Positions 8,508-16,723 of a stretch of DNA of 64,000 bases are shown piece by piece (positions within the stretch are counted from its first letter, which is position 1; every line of letters begins with the position of its first letter). The translations under genes and the position numbers were made by a program. The notes below the pieces were generated by a model. The model did not search any database. It worked only from the letters and a program-made list of their open reading frames with translations, and was not told where the DNA came from. The stretch comes from Paraburkholderia dioscoreae (lineage in GTDB: Bacteria; Pseudomonadota; Gammaproteobacteria; Burkholderiales; Burkholderiaceae): NCBI RefSeq assembly GCF_902459535.1, contig NZ_LR699553.1, positions 620,001 through 684,000 on the forward strand. The letters run 5' to 3'.

Positions 8508-9422
8508 TTAAATCGCCACAACTGGATTGCGGAGCGTGCCGATCCCTTCGACGTAGGCCTCCAGCACGTCACCCGGTACCATCCACTCCTGAGGGGTGCG
8601 TCCCGCGCCGACGCCGGCAGGCGTTCCCGTCGCAATGATGTCGCCGGGTTCCAGCGTCATCGCGGATGCAATGTCGGCGATCAGCGCGGGAATCCTGAAA
8701 TACATCTGGGAGGTGTTGGCCTGCTGCATGACGCGTCCGTTCTTCGTGAGCGACAGCGCAAGGCCATGGGGGTCGGGGATCTCGTCGGCGGTCACAATGC
8801 ACGGTCCCATCGGACAGTAGGTATCCTGACCTTTCGAGAATATCCATTGCCCCGCGCGACGATTGTCCCGCGCGCTGATGTCGTTAATCACCGTGTAGCC
8901 GAAAACGTGCGACATCGCCTGCGCTTCATCGATGCGTTTTGCGCTGCGTCCGATCACCACGGCGAGTTCAACCTCCCAATCCAGCTGCTGGGTAATCCGG
9001 CTATCGTGTTCGATCGCATCCCCCTGGCCGATGACACTGGTTGGCGGCTTGCTGAAAACGACCGGTTTGCCGGGCATTTCCCTGGCGGTGTCCAGGCTGC
9101 GGCTCGACTCTGCGACATGGTCCACGTAATTCAGTCCGATGCCGAAGATGTTCTTGCGCGGCTTTGGGATAGGAGCCAAAAGCCTCACATTGTCGATCAA
9201 GGTGGCGACTCCGACCGGCCACGCGTACCTGTGCATGTCGCAAAGACTTCGGAGAAGCTGGAGCGCGGGCGGCCCTGCGTCGATCAGATCGAGCATGGTC
9301 GCCGGAAGATCGGCGTGATCATGGGCGGCGAGTCTGGCAATATCGACGACGTACTCATCGATCAGTACGCCCGCCCGTGCGGCCTGCTCACGAGCTCGAT
9401 CCTGATAGGTTACTAAACGCAT
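8508..9422 (-). CDS. Fumarylacetoacetate-hydrolase-family enzyme, probable (male(am)ylpyruvate) hydrolase
   Basis: A 304-residue protein of the FAH superfamily. The C-terminal core shows IFGIGLNYVDHVAE (92-105), the metal ligands Glu150 and Glu152 in DWEVELAVVIG, Asp181 in VINDISARD, and GDIIATGTPAGVG. The family cleaves C-C bonds in 2,4-dioxo acids. It lies between the gentisate-type dioxygenase (20-base gap) and maleate isomerase (12-base gap). That position points to hydrolysis of maleylpyruvate, or its amide, to pyruvate plus maleate or maleamate. This would be the isomerase-free branch of gentisate breakdown. Exact substrate is inferred. Confidence 0.85.
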   Translation of the reverse strand: MRLVTYQDRAREQAARAGVLIDEYVVDIARLAAHDHADLPATMLDLIDAGPPALQLLRSLCDMHRYAWPVGVATLIDNVRLLAPIPKPRKNIFGIGLNYVDHVAESSRSLDTAREMPGKPVVFSKPPTSVIGQGDAIEHDSRITQQLDWEVELAVVIGRSAKRIDEAQAMSHVFGYTVINDISARDNRRAGQWIFSKGQDTYCPMGPCIVTADEIPDPHGLALSLTKNGRVMQQANTSQMYFRIPALIADIASAMTLEPGDIIATGTPAGVGAGRTPQEWMVPGDVLEAYVEGIGTLRNPVVAI

Positions 9423-9442
9423 TTGATGTCCTTGCTTGCGGT

Positions 9443-10543
9443 TTAAATGATCTGGTGCCCGTCGTTTGGAACGTAAGCCTCCTCGCGATAGATCGCGAGT
9501 GAGTTCATGACGGGGAAATCGTTAAAGGAGAAGAGACAGGCGTCATCGGAGGAGGACGCGTTCGCGTGTTCGTGCCACGCCCAGGAGGGAACGCAAAAGA
9601 TGTCGTGCTCCTTCCAGTCGAACCGCTGGCCGCCGATGATCGAATGACCGCGGCCCTTGGCTACGTGGTAGATCACGTTGCCGGTATGCCGGTGAGCGCG
9701 CGTTGCTTCTCCGGCCCGAAGCATCTGCATCTGTGCGCCCATTGTCGGCATGACGGCACCACCGGTGAGCGGGTTGATGTATTCCATGACGAGGCCATCG
9801 AAAGGAGAGCCCTCCGTTGCCGTCGCATAAAGACGCAGCGCCTCGTAGGTGCTCTCCCAGGTGAATTTGAGCAGTGGCGAATACGATTTGGACCAGTCGG
9901 GCTCGAGCGGCTTGAGGGCGATATTGCCGTATTTGAAGTTGGACGCGTTCACTGGCCGCGCGACTTCCTGGTGCAGGTCGGGGTGCACCTGATAGAAATT
10001 TGCCTCAAGCGCGTTGATCAAGGGGATGTCTAGCCCATCCTGCCAGATGCATGGGGAGTGTCCGCCGTCGTTGCCGTGCTCGTGCCAGGTTCCATTTGGC
10101 GTGATGACAAAGTCGTTCGCCCGTAATGTAAGGCGTTCTCCATCGACGATGGTGTATGCACCGCTGCCCTCGATGATGAAGCGCAGCGCCGAAGCCATGT
10201 GGCGATGCGCCGACGCCGCCTCGCCCGGCTTCATCACCTGGATGCCGGTATAGAGCCAGCCAACGGCCGCGCTGACATCGCGACGTTTGGGGTTGGTCAG
10301 CATCACCACGCGGCGACCGGCATCCTCGGGTTTCACCAGTTCGAGCGATTTCAGGACGAGGGGTCTCAGGGCCTCGTAGCTCCAATGCATCGGCACTGCG
10401 TGCGACCTGGGCTCCCACGGTTCAATATCGTTTGCTACTGTCCACAGTGCGCCGGCTTCGTGCCTGGCCAGCTCGGCGTAGTAAGCGGTAAGTTCCGGCG
10501 TGTCGACAACACGGGCGCGGCCGGCAACGTTGTCGTCATGCAT
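9443..10543 (-). CDS. Gentisate 1,2-dioxygenase-like bicupin ring-cleavage enzyme
   Basis: A 366-residue bicupin. The N-terminal cupin has SAHRHMASALRFIIEG (iron ligands His113 and His115) and GTWHEHG (His154). The C-terminal cupin repeats AHRHTGNVIYHVAKG and ends with a WAWHEHAN motif. This is the gentisate, salicylate and 1-hydroxy-2-naphthoate dioxygenase family, which cleaves between the carboxyl-bearing carbon and its hydroxylated neighbour. ATG 10543 overlaps the nitrilase gene by eight bases and has GAGGAA upstream, so the two are translationally coupled. Since the operon makes an anthranilate through kynureninase, the substrate may be 5-hydroxyanthranilate rather than gentisate itself. 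Confidence 0.85.
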   Translation of the reverse strand: MHDDNVAGRARVVDTPELTAYYAELARHEAGALWTVANDIEPWEPRSHAVPMHWSYEALRPLVLKSLELVKPEDAGRRVVMLTNPKRRDVSAAVGWLYTGIQVMKPGEAASAHRHMASALRFIIEGSGAYTIVDGERLTLRANDFVITPNGTWHEHGNDGGHSPCIWQDGLDIPLINALEANFYQVHPDLHQEVARPVNASNFKYGNIALKPLEPDWSKSYSPLLKFTWESTYEALRLYATATEGSPFDGLVMEYINPLTGGAVMPTMGAQMQMLRAGEATRAHRHTGNVIYHVAKGRGHSIIGGQRFDWKEHDIFCVPSWAWHEHANASSSDDACLFSFNDFPVMNSLAIYREEAYVPNDGHQII

Positions 10544-11603
10544 GGCGTTCCTCGCGAGTTTGAACGGGTGAGCTGACGTCCGTGAGCGGCGCCGACAGGT
10601 CGGCGGTCTCCGCGGCGGCGGTCTTTCGCGAGCCGGCGAGTTCCCGGATATCAATCGGCTGCTTCGGGCGCTTGTCCACGGCGAGATTGAACACGTCAAA
10701 CCGGTTGTAGTGACCAAGAATGTCATGCATCTGCTTGGGCTGGATGCACCGCATGAGGTCGATTTCCGCGTAGGCAATTCCTTCCCGGTCGATCAGGGGC
10801 TCGGTTAGCAACCGCCCGTCCGGTCCGAAGATTCCCGAGAATGCGCTGTGCTCGCGTTCCAGGAGTTCGCGCGCGTGGGCATCGTCTCCGGCAACGCAAT
10901 CGATGATCTCTTCGGACATGCTGGAGCAGGACACAATGGAGAAGAGCTTTCCCTCGAACGAGTGTGCCGCTGTTCGAACCTTGATTGCTTCGACCATGTC
11001 GTAATCCTTCGGGGCAACGGGCAACCCGATGTAGTTGGCGACATGGATCAGTTCACCCTGTGCAAGCAGCGAAAAGCGTGCAAGCGTATTGGTGTTCTCG
11101 CCGCAGGCCAGCGCGCCGAGGGGACCAATCTCGGTGTCGTACACGTTGAGCGAACTTCCGTCGCCACCTGTCCATGTCAGCTTTTCCGCCCACGTGGGCA
11201 CCAGCTTGCGATGGCGGCCCAGCAGGCGTCCATCGGCGCCGATAAACAGAACAGTGTTGTAGAGTGTCCCGTAGCTGTGAGCTCCCCGTTCGTTCACGCC
11301 GATCACGACAAAGCAGTTGGCGGCGCGGGCGGCAGCGCACAGCCGGTCGGTGTGGGGGCCCGGAACATCGATTGAGTTCACGTAAAGCCGCTCATACCAG
11401 GCGCTCCCCTCGACAGGAGTCATCGTCCAGTTCCAGTACGGGTAACCCGCCACGAAGGCTTCCGGAAAGGCAACGAGGCGAGTTCCTTCTCTCGCCACTT
11501 CGGCGATCAGCGAGCATGCAAGCTCGACAGTTGCATCCGCATTGAGAAAAACCGGGGCGGACTGCACGGCTGCCGCGACGAATTTGTTCGGGTAGATTTT
11601 CAT
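10536..11603 (-). CDS. Nitrilase-superfamily carbon-nitrogen hydrolase
   Basis: A 355-residue enzyme with the Glu-Lys-Cys triad: Glu48 in VAFPEAF, Lys133 in GRHRKLVPTW and Cys167 in LACGENTNTLARF. The CGEN sequence and length fit branch-1 nitrilases, which hydrolyse nitriles to acids, some also acting as or on amides. It overlaps the permease gene by four bases (ATGA) and the ring-cleavage dioxygenase by eight, so it belongs to the same pathway. It could convert an indole or aryl nitrile, or open the amide expected if an amino-substituted ring is cleaved. The real substrate cannot be read from sequence. Confidence 0.88.
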   Translation of the reverse strand: MKIYPNKFVAAAVQSAPVFLNADATVELACSLIAEVAREGTRLVAFPEAFVAGYPYWNWTMTPVEGSAWYERLYVNSIDVPGPHTDRLCAAARAANCFVVIGVNERGAHSYGTLYNTVLFIGADGRLLGRHRKLVPTWAEKLTWTGGDGSSLNVYDTEIGPLGALACGENTNTLARFSLLAQGELIHVANYIGLPVAPKDYDMVEAIKVRTAAHSFEGKLFSIVSCSSMSEEIIDCVAGDDAHARELLEREHSAFSGIFGPDGRLLTEPLIDREGIAYAEIDLMRCIQPKQMHDILGHYNRFDVFNLAVDKRPKQPIDIRELAGSRKTAAAETADLSAPLTDVSSPVQTREERHA

Positions 11604-13003
11604 ACGGTATCCTTTGCGAGATTGCGGGAGACGGCGCGTCCTTTAACGAACGGGAACACCACGCTCAGGACGACGAGAAGAGGTATGCCGGTGAGCAACG
11701 TCATGCGGAACGCGGGCAGGAGCAGTGTTGTTGCCATCACGCAAAACATCAGCACGCCACCAGCGATGGTCAGGAACGGAAACCCCCAGATCCGGAAGCT
11801 GAGTGTCGCGTCGTCTCTATCGGCAATGCGCCGGAAGCGGTAATGCGTGACAAAAATCATGAACCAGGCGAACAGCGCGCCAAACATGGCGATGGACATC
11901 ATCAGCAGGAACGAGTCTTGGGGAACGACGATGCTGCAAACCGCCGCGAATCCGACGCCGAAGGTCGAGAAAATGAGCGACCTCAAGGGACTACCATTCC
12001 TGTTCACCTTGCCGAGAAAAGCTGGAGCGTGGCCTGCGCGGGACAGGCTGAAAATCATGCGCGTTGCCACGTAAAGTTGAGCGTTCATTGCGGATAGGGC
12101 CGCGGTCAGAACGACGAAATTCATGATGCTTGCGCCAAAAGGAACGCCAAGCAATTGCATGACCAGAACGAATGGACTTTGGCCCGTACCGGCCGATTGC
12201 CAGGGGACAATCGCAACCATCAGCGCGACCGTAAAGATGTAGAAAAAGAACAGTCTGAAAAATGCCGATTTGAATGCGCTGCGCGCTGCCTGTTGAGGAT
12301 GCGTGGCTTCGCCCGCAGCGACGGCGATGAATTCGATTCCTATGAAGCTGAATATCGCAATGACTACGGCGAACCACGTTCCAGACAGACCTTTAGGGAA
12401 GAATCCATTCTGGGAAAGGTAGTTGTGAAAGCCGATGTCGCTATTGGCCGGCGCACGGTAAATCATGTAGCTGCCCACTAGAATGAACGCGACAATAGCG
12501 ATGACCTTGATAATTGCAAACCAGTACTCGGCCGTTCCGAAGATCTTGACGCTGCTGGCATTTACCAGGATCAGCAACGCGGAGAACAAGGTGACCCAGA
12601 GCCACCCAGGCGAACCGGGAAACCAGAATTTCATATAGACGGAAATTGCAGTGACTTCTGCCCCGATGACCAGAACGACCGACACCCAGTAAGCGTAGCG
12701 AACCAGAAAACCCATCCATTCGCCGAGATAATGTTCTGCGTAGGCGCCGAATGAACCGGTCGTGGGATGGGCTACTACCATTTCGCCGAGGCAACCCATC
12801 AGAAGTAGTGCCACGACTGCGCCGATTGCATAGCTCAGAATGACGCTCGGCCCCGCCATCTGGATCGCAGCACCGCTACCGAGAAAGAGCCCGGTCCCGA
12901 TTGCACTTCCGATGGCGATCATTGTTAACTGGGGCTGCGTCAGCCGTTTTTCGAGGTCGCCTTCCCGTGTGGCGATCGCACTAAAATTTCGTTGTACTGA
13001 CAT
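11600..13003 (-). CDS. Amino-acid permease (APC superfamily, AroP/GabP-like)
   Basis: A 467-residue inner-membrane protein with twelve hydrophobic helices. The first holds TMIAIGSAIGTGLFLGSG and helix 6-8 FSFIGIEFIAVAAGEA, both hallmarks of the amino-acid transporter family that carries aromatic amino acids, GABA or proline with protons. ATG 13003 has GGAG five bases upstream; an ATG five codons earlier is possible. It follows kynureninase by about 60 bases and its end overlaps the nitrilase start. Position suggests uptake of tryptophan or a tryptophan-like amino acid for the operon. Confidence 0.88.
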   Translation of the reverse strand: MSVQRNFSAIATREGDLEKRLTQPQLTMIAIGSAIGTGLFLGSGAAIQMAGPSVILSYAIGAVVALLLMGCLGEMVVAHPTTGSFGAYAEHYLGEWMGFLVRYAYWVSVVLVIGAEVTAISVYMKFWFPGSPGWLWVTLFSALLILVNASSVKIFGTAEYWFAIIKVIAIVAFILVGSYMIYRAPANSDIGFHNYLSQNGFFPKGLSGTWFAVVIAIFSFIGIEFIAVAAGEATHPQQAARSAFKSAFFRLFFFYIFTVALMVAIVPWQSAGTGQSPFVLVMQLLGVPFGASIMNFVVLTAALSAMNAQLYVATRMIFSLSRAGHAPAFLGKVNRNGSPLRSLIFSTFGVGFAAVCSIVVPQDSFLLMMSIAMFGALFAWFMIFVTHYRFRRIADRDDATLSFRIWGFPFLTIAGGVLMFCVMATTLLLPAFRMTLLTGIPLLVVLSVVFPFVKGRAVSRNLAKDTV

Positions 13004-13062
13004 AATGTCTCCGTCCATTTCTCTTCAGATGCCGGCGCGTTCCACGCGCCGGCACGATTGCA

Positions 13063-14295
13063 CTAGGTGAAATCCCGTCTTTGCTGATATTCCGGCTTAT
13101 CCCACGCACGTTCTTTCATGATTCCGTCGATTGCGTCGACAAGCTGATGAACTTCGTCCTCGGTGTTGTAGAGCGGGGCGAATCCGAATCGCATGTAATC
13201 AGGCATGCGGAAGTCGCCAATGATTTTGCGGCGTGAGAGTTCCTGCATGACTGCATAACCCTGCGTGTGGCGCAGCGAAACATGACTGCCCCGAATGGCG
13301 GGGTCGCGAGGCGACGCTACGACAAAGCCGTGTGTTGCAAGCTGCCGGTCGGCGCTATCGATAAATAGCTGCGTCAATTGCAGACTCTTGCCGCGGATAT
13401 CGTCGATTGAGACACCTTCGAAAATGTCCAGTGCGCGCGACAGGACCGAAAGGCCGATGACCGGGTTGGTGCCGCACAGGAAGCGATCAGTGCCTTCAGC
13501 CGGTGCGTATTTCTGCGCGAAATCGAACGGGCGGGCGTGGCCGAACCATCCGGCGAGAGGCTGCTCGCAGGCGCTGACATGGCGGGCTGCTACATAGAGG
13601 TAAGCAGGGGCGCCGGGGCCGCCATTCAGGTATTTATAGCCGCAGCCGACCGCGAAATCGGCCCCGCTTTTGTCGAGATCGCAGGGTACGGCCCCGGCAG
13701 TGTGGGACAGATCCCAGACGATCAGCGCGCCGGCGTCATGCGTGGCACGTGTGAATTCCTCCATGTTGTAGATTTCGGCGCTGCGGTAGTCGACGTGTGT
13801 CAGGACTACCGCTGCCACCTGGTCGTCGAGTCGCGAAGGAATCTCCTTGGCGGGAACGGCGTCTACCGTCAGTCCGAACAGGCGCGCCACCTGGTCCACG
13901 ATGTAGAGATCGGTCGGAAACGCGTCCGCATCCGTGACGATTTTCCTTCTGCCGGGTCTGAGCCGCACCGCGCTTACCAGCACCTTGAACAGGTTGACCG
14001 ACGTGGAGTCACACGCGACCACTTCGTCGGGGCGTGCACCGATCAGCGCCGCGAGTTTTGCACCAGCCCGCTGCGGCAGCGTCCTCCATTCGGCGCTGTG
14101 CCACGAACTGATCAGCCCGTTGCCCCATTCATGGGTAATGACATTTGACGCGTGAAGCTGGACCACCTTCGGCATCAACCCTAATGAGTTGCCGTCGAAA
14201 TATCGTACGCCGTCGGGGATGTGGAATCGTTCGCGTGTATTGGCGAGCGTATTGTCTTCAGGCATTGCAGACCTGTCTGTAAGAGGGGGGTTCAT
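13063..14295 (-). CDS. kynU: Kynureninase
   Basis: A 410-residue PLP enzyme. Signature stretches are YFDGNSLGLMP, DSTSVNLFKV, VWDLSHTAGAVPCDL and the cofactor-binding lysine in VGCGYKYLNGGPGAP (Lys221). Kynureninase cleaves kynurenine to anthranilate and alanine; related enzymes accept hydroxykynurenines. The start codon overlaps the dioxygenase stop (TGATG), so the two are coupled; an ATG at 14265 with a better ribosome site would shorten it by ten residues. Its length matches the bacterial family. It sits between the tryptophan dioxygenase and the permease. Confidence 0.93.
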   Translation of the reverse strand: MNPPLTDRSAMPEDNTLANTRERFHIPDGVRYFDGNSLGLMPKVVQLHASNVITHEWGNGLISSWHSAEWRTLPQRAGAKLAALIGARPDEVVACDSTSVNLFKVLVSAVRLRPGRRKIVTDADAFPTDLYIVDQVARLFGLTVDAVPAKEIPSRLDDQVAAVVLTHVDYRSAEIYNMEEFTRATHDAGALIVWDLSHTAGAVPCDLDKSGADFAVGCGYKYLNGGPGAPAYLYVAARHVSACEQPLAGWFGHARPFDFAQKYAPAEGTDRFLCGTNPVIGLSVLSRALDIFEGVSIDDIRGKSLQLTQLFIDSADRQLATHGFVVASPRDPAIRGSHVSLRHTQGYAVMQELSRRKIIGDFRMPDYMRFGFAPLYNTEDEVHQLVDAIDGIMKERAWDKPEYQQRRDFT

Positions 14296-15236
14296 CAGGC
14301 GCCCAGTACGGTCCGGATTGCCCAAAGTTCGGGGAAGAATCGGTGCTCAACCACGTGTTTGAGCCAGCCAACGCCGGCCGATCCGCCGGTCCCGGGCTTG
14401 AAGCCAAGAATGCGTTCGACGGACGTAAAGTGGCGCCAGCGATATTGTGAGAAAAGATCGGCAATTTCGATCAACCCTTCGCCGAGTTGGTAGAGGTCGT
14501 TGTCCGGTGTGGGGTCCGCATAGACTTCGAGCCACGCCTTTTCGACCTCGGGATTCGAAGCATATGTCTCGGACCAGTTCCGGCTCAGTGCAGCGTCCGG
14601 AACGGTAATGCCCCTGCGCTTCAGCAGGGCAAGCACGTCGTCGTACAGGCTGGGCGAGTCGAGTGCCGCCTTGAGCTGAGGGTAGACGTCCGGATTGTTT
14701 GCGTGTGCCTGGGAGAGCCGCACCGACTTGTTGCCGAGGATGAATTCGACGTGCCGGTACATGTACGATTGCTGGCCGGAGGAAACGCCGAGGCAGTCAC
14801 GGAATTCGTTGAATCCGCTCGTTGTGATCGTCGACAGTACATCCCAGGTTTTGACGAGATACTCGAAGAGTCGCTTGATTCGCGGGACGAGCGCGAGCGC
14901 ACCGGCGACGTCGTCTGCCTTGATGCGCAGTTGCATGTTGTAGGCTTCGTAGTGAAGCGCCTTGAAGGTGAGCTCCTTGCATTGCGTCATCAGAATGAAG
15001 ACCATTTCATCGTGACCTTCGCTGCGCATGTGCTGGATGCTGAGCAACAGATCGTTGCGGTGGTAATCGATGAACGGATTGCTCTTCCCGCCAAATGCGA
15101 CCAGCGGTTCGCCTGCCGTTGTCTTGACGGTTTCCTCGCGGCTCTCGTCCGTGGAGATATCCACGTTCCGGACGAGCGACAACTCAAGTACAGGGTCGCG
15201 GACCTCGGGGATGACACGCTTGCGCAATGTAGTCAT
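14295..15236 (-). CDS. kynA: Tryptophan 2,3-dioxygenase, divergent active site
   Basis: A 313-residue heme dioxygenase. The heme-ligand region RWRHFTSVERILGFK (His269), the GTGG loop (Thr283), SSGQQSYMYR and the carboxylate-binding Arg146 in FNEFRDCLG are present. Against the Xanthomonas enzyme, as I recall it, the active-site His55 becomes Thr84 and Tyr113 becomes Phe142, and SGFQS becomes SGQQS. Canonical KynA of the same order keeps QHQTSELW where this has MTQCKELT. It probably still oxidises an indole ring to an N-formylkynurenine, but perhaps on a substituted tryptophan. Its start overlaps the formamidase stop by four bases. Confidence 0.88.
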   Translation of the reverse strand: MTTLRKRVIPEVRDPVLELSLVRNVDISTDESREETVKTTAGEPLVAFGGKSNPFIDYHRNDLLLSIQHMRSEGHDEMVFILMTQCKELTFKALHYEAYNMQLRIKADDVAGALALVPRIKRLFEYLVKTWDVLSTITTSGFNEFRDCLGVSSGQQSYMYRHVEFILGNKSVRLSQAHANNPDVYPQLKAALDSPSLYDDVLALLKRRGITVPDAALSRNWSETYASNPEVEKAWLEVYADPTPDNDLYQLGEGLIEIADLFSQYRWRHFTSVERILGFKPGTGGSAGVGWLKHVVEHRFFPELWAIRTVLGA

Positions 15237-16075
15237 GATTTCTCTCCAAGTAGTAGTTCGATGGTTTCGGCGCCGAGTCGGGTAGCCGGATCTGTCAGAT
15301 CGAAAAGAATGTCGAAATGGTTTCTGCCGGGCACTTCGTAACAGGACACGGACGCGCCTGCCCGCGTGAGCTGGGAAGCGTATTCGCGGCTTTGACGTTT
15401 GAATTCGCCTGTTTCATGTTCGCCCCAGCACACCACGGTGGGAACCGTTGCGTAGGCCGTCGAGAACAGAGGGCTGACGGCCGTGGCGCTCTGAATGTCC
15501 AGCCCTAGCGGCTCGTTGATGTACGTCGTTACGAGGGGGCGCAGGTCATAGACGCCGGATAGCAGCACAGCCCCATGGAAGGGTGCGGTCTTCAGTCCGC
15601 ACCTTTGCCAGTCGGTCGAGATCAGCATTGCCGCCAGATGAGCTCCAGCGGAGCTTCCTGCGATGACAATCCGGGTGTCGGGCCTTGAACTGGCGAGCTT
15701 CTTCAGCGCTTTTGCACTTTGCGCGACGATTGTGCCGACGGACGCATGCGGTGCCAGCGTGTAGTTCACGGCGGCGTAAGCAATGCCGCTGGACAGCAGT
15801 GAATCAGCGGGAAAACAGGAGTCTTCCGCGGACAGATCCTGCCAGTATCCCCCGTGAAAGAAGACAAGTAGCGAATCGGCAACCCGCCCCGGCGACTCGA
15901 ACAGAATGACGTATTCGTCAGGTGTCTCGCCATAGTTCAGACGCAGCGACTTTGCGCGGGCCAGCGTACGGTGGCTGCTCTCTCCGTAGTTCGCGACGAC
16001 CTCGCGATAATTTGCGGCGACTGAACTCGGCGAATACGCTTTGTCCAGATCTTCAGGTGTTAGGGTCTTCCACAT
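15233..16075 (-). CDS. Alpha/beta-hydrolase-type kynurenine formamidase (arylformamidase)
   Basis: A 280-residue alpha/beta hydrolase. It has the oxyanion HGGYW motif (74-78), the nucleophile elbow AGSSAGAH (Ser142) and a late histidine in GRNHFDI; the acid may be the Asp or Glu in WGEHETGEF. This is the animal-type kynurenine formamidase family, not the metal-dependent KynB used by most bacteria. It removes formate from N-formylkynurenine. ATG 16075 has GGAGG eight bases upstream. It is the first gene of the operon, divergent from the Lrp-type regulator, and overlaps the dioxygenase by ATGA. Confidence 0.85.
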   Translation of the reverse strand: MWKTLTPEDLDKAYSPSSVAANYREVVANYGESSHRTLARAKSLRLNYGETPDEYVILFESPGRVADSLLVFFHGGYWQDLSAEDSCFPADSLLSSGIAYAAVNYTLAPHASVGTIVAQSAKALKKLASSRPDTRIVIAGSSAGAHLAAMLISTDWQRCGLKTAPFHGAVLLSGVYDLRPLVTTYINEPLGLDIQSATAVSPLFSTAYATVPTVVCWGEHETGEFKRQSREYASQLTRAGASVSCYEVPGRNHFDILFDLTDPATRLGAETIELLLGEKS

Positions 16076-16109
16076 TGATCGCTCCTCCAACTGCGATCAT
16101 TGTAGGTAT

Positions 16110-16139
16110 GCAAAAGAGATTTGTTTTTTCGATTTTTGC
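16110..16139. promoter_or_regulatory. Candidate operator, GCAAAA...TTTTGC inverted repeat
   Basis: A GCAAAA/TTTTGC pair, 18 bases apart, sits in the 177-base AT-rich gap between the divergent formamidase gene and the Lrp-type regulator. AT-rich half-sites of this kind suit Lrp/AsnC proteins, so it may mediate control of the operon. Confidence 0.4.
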
Positions 16140-16252
16140 TGTCAGGATGTCGAATATCGGCAAGACATTTCAGTGGGTGTCATGTAAAAGGCAAGTTATG
16201 CCCGCTTGTGCCGCTAAACACTTAAAACCAACCATCCCGAATAGAGGAATTC

Positions 16253-16723
16253 ATGGACCAGCTTCTGTCTTCTGCGGATCGGGACATCCTTGCCTGCCTG
16301 CAGGCGGACCCGCGCATATCGATGTCTGCACTTGCTGAGAAGACGAACAGCTCAGTATCGCCATGCTGGCGGCGTGTGAAGCGCATGGAAGAGGTCGGCA
16401 TAATTGACGGCTACGGCCTGCTGCTAAACCGCAAGGCCCTTGGCTTGGGCATAGATGCGTTTGTGTTTGTGAAGATAACGTCTCATCACGAGCGAGATGC
16501 GGTGGAGTTCGAGCACGCTCTTGACGCCATCGATCAGGTTTTGTCCTGTTACATCCTGTCGGGCGAGGAAGACTATCTGTTACGGGTAGTAGCAACAGAT
16601 CTTGATGCGTTCGCCAATTTCAGTCGGAAGGTGCTTGCGGCGTTGCCGCATGTGCGGGAGGTCCGCAGCGCATTCGTCATGCATACAATCAAGGAGTCAC
16701 ATCGATTGCCTTTGCCGGGATGA
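16253..16723 (+). CDS. kynR: Lrp/AsnC-family regulator of the kynurenine operon
   Basis: A 156-residue regulator. The N-terminal winged helix reads DRDILACLQADPRISMSALAEKTNSS with VGIIDGYGLLLNRKALG after it; the C-terminal RAM ligand domain covers about 68-150. Lrp-type regulators placed divergently from kyn genes (KynR) activate them in response to kynurenine or tryptophan in related bacteria. AGAGGA lies six bases before ATG 16253. The 177-base gap to the formamidase gene probably holds both promoters. Confidence 0.85.
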   Translation: MDQLLSSADRDILACLQADPRISMSALAEKTNSSVSPCWRRVKRMEEVGIIDGYGLLLNRKALGLGIDAFVFVKITSHHERDAVEFEHALDAIDQVLSCYILSGEEDYLLRVVATDLDAFANFSRKVLAALPHVREVRSAFVMHTIKESHRLPLPG

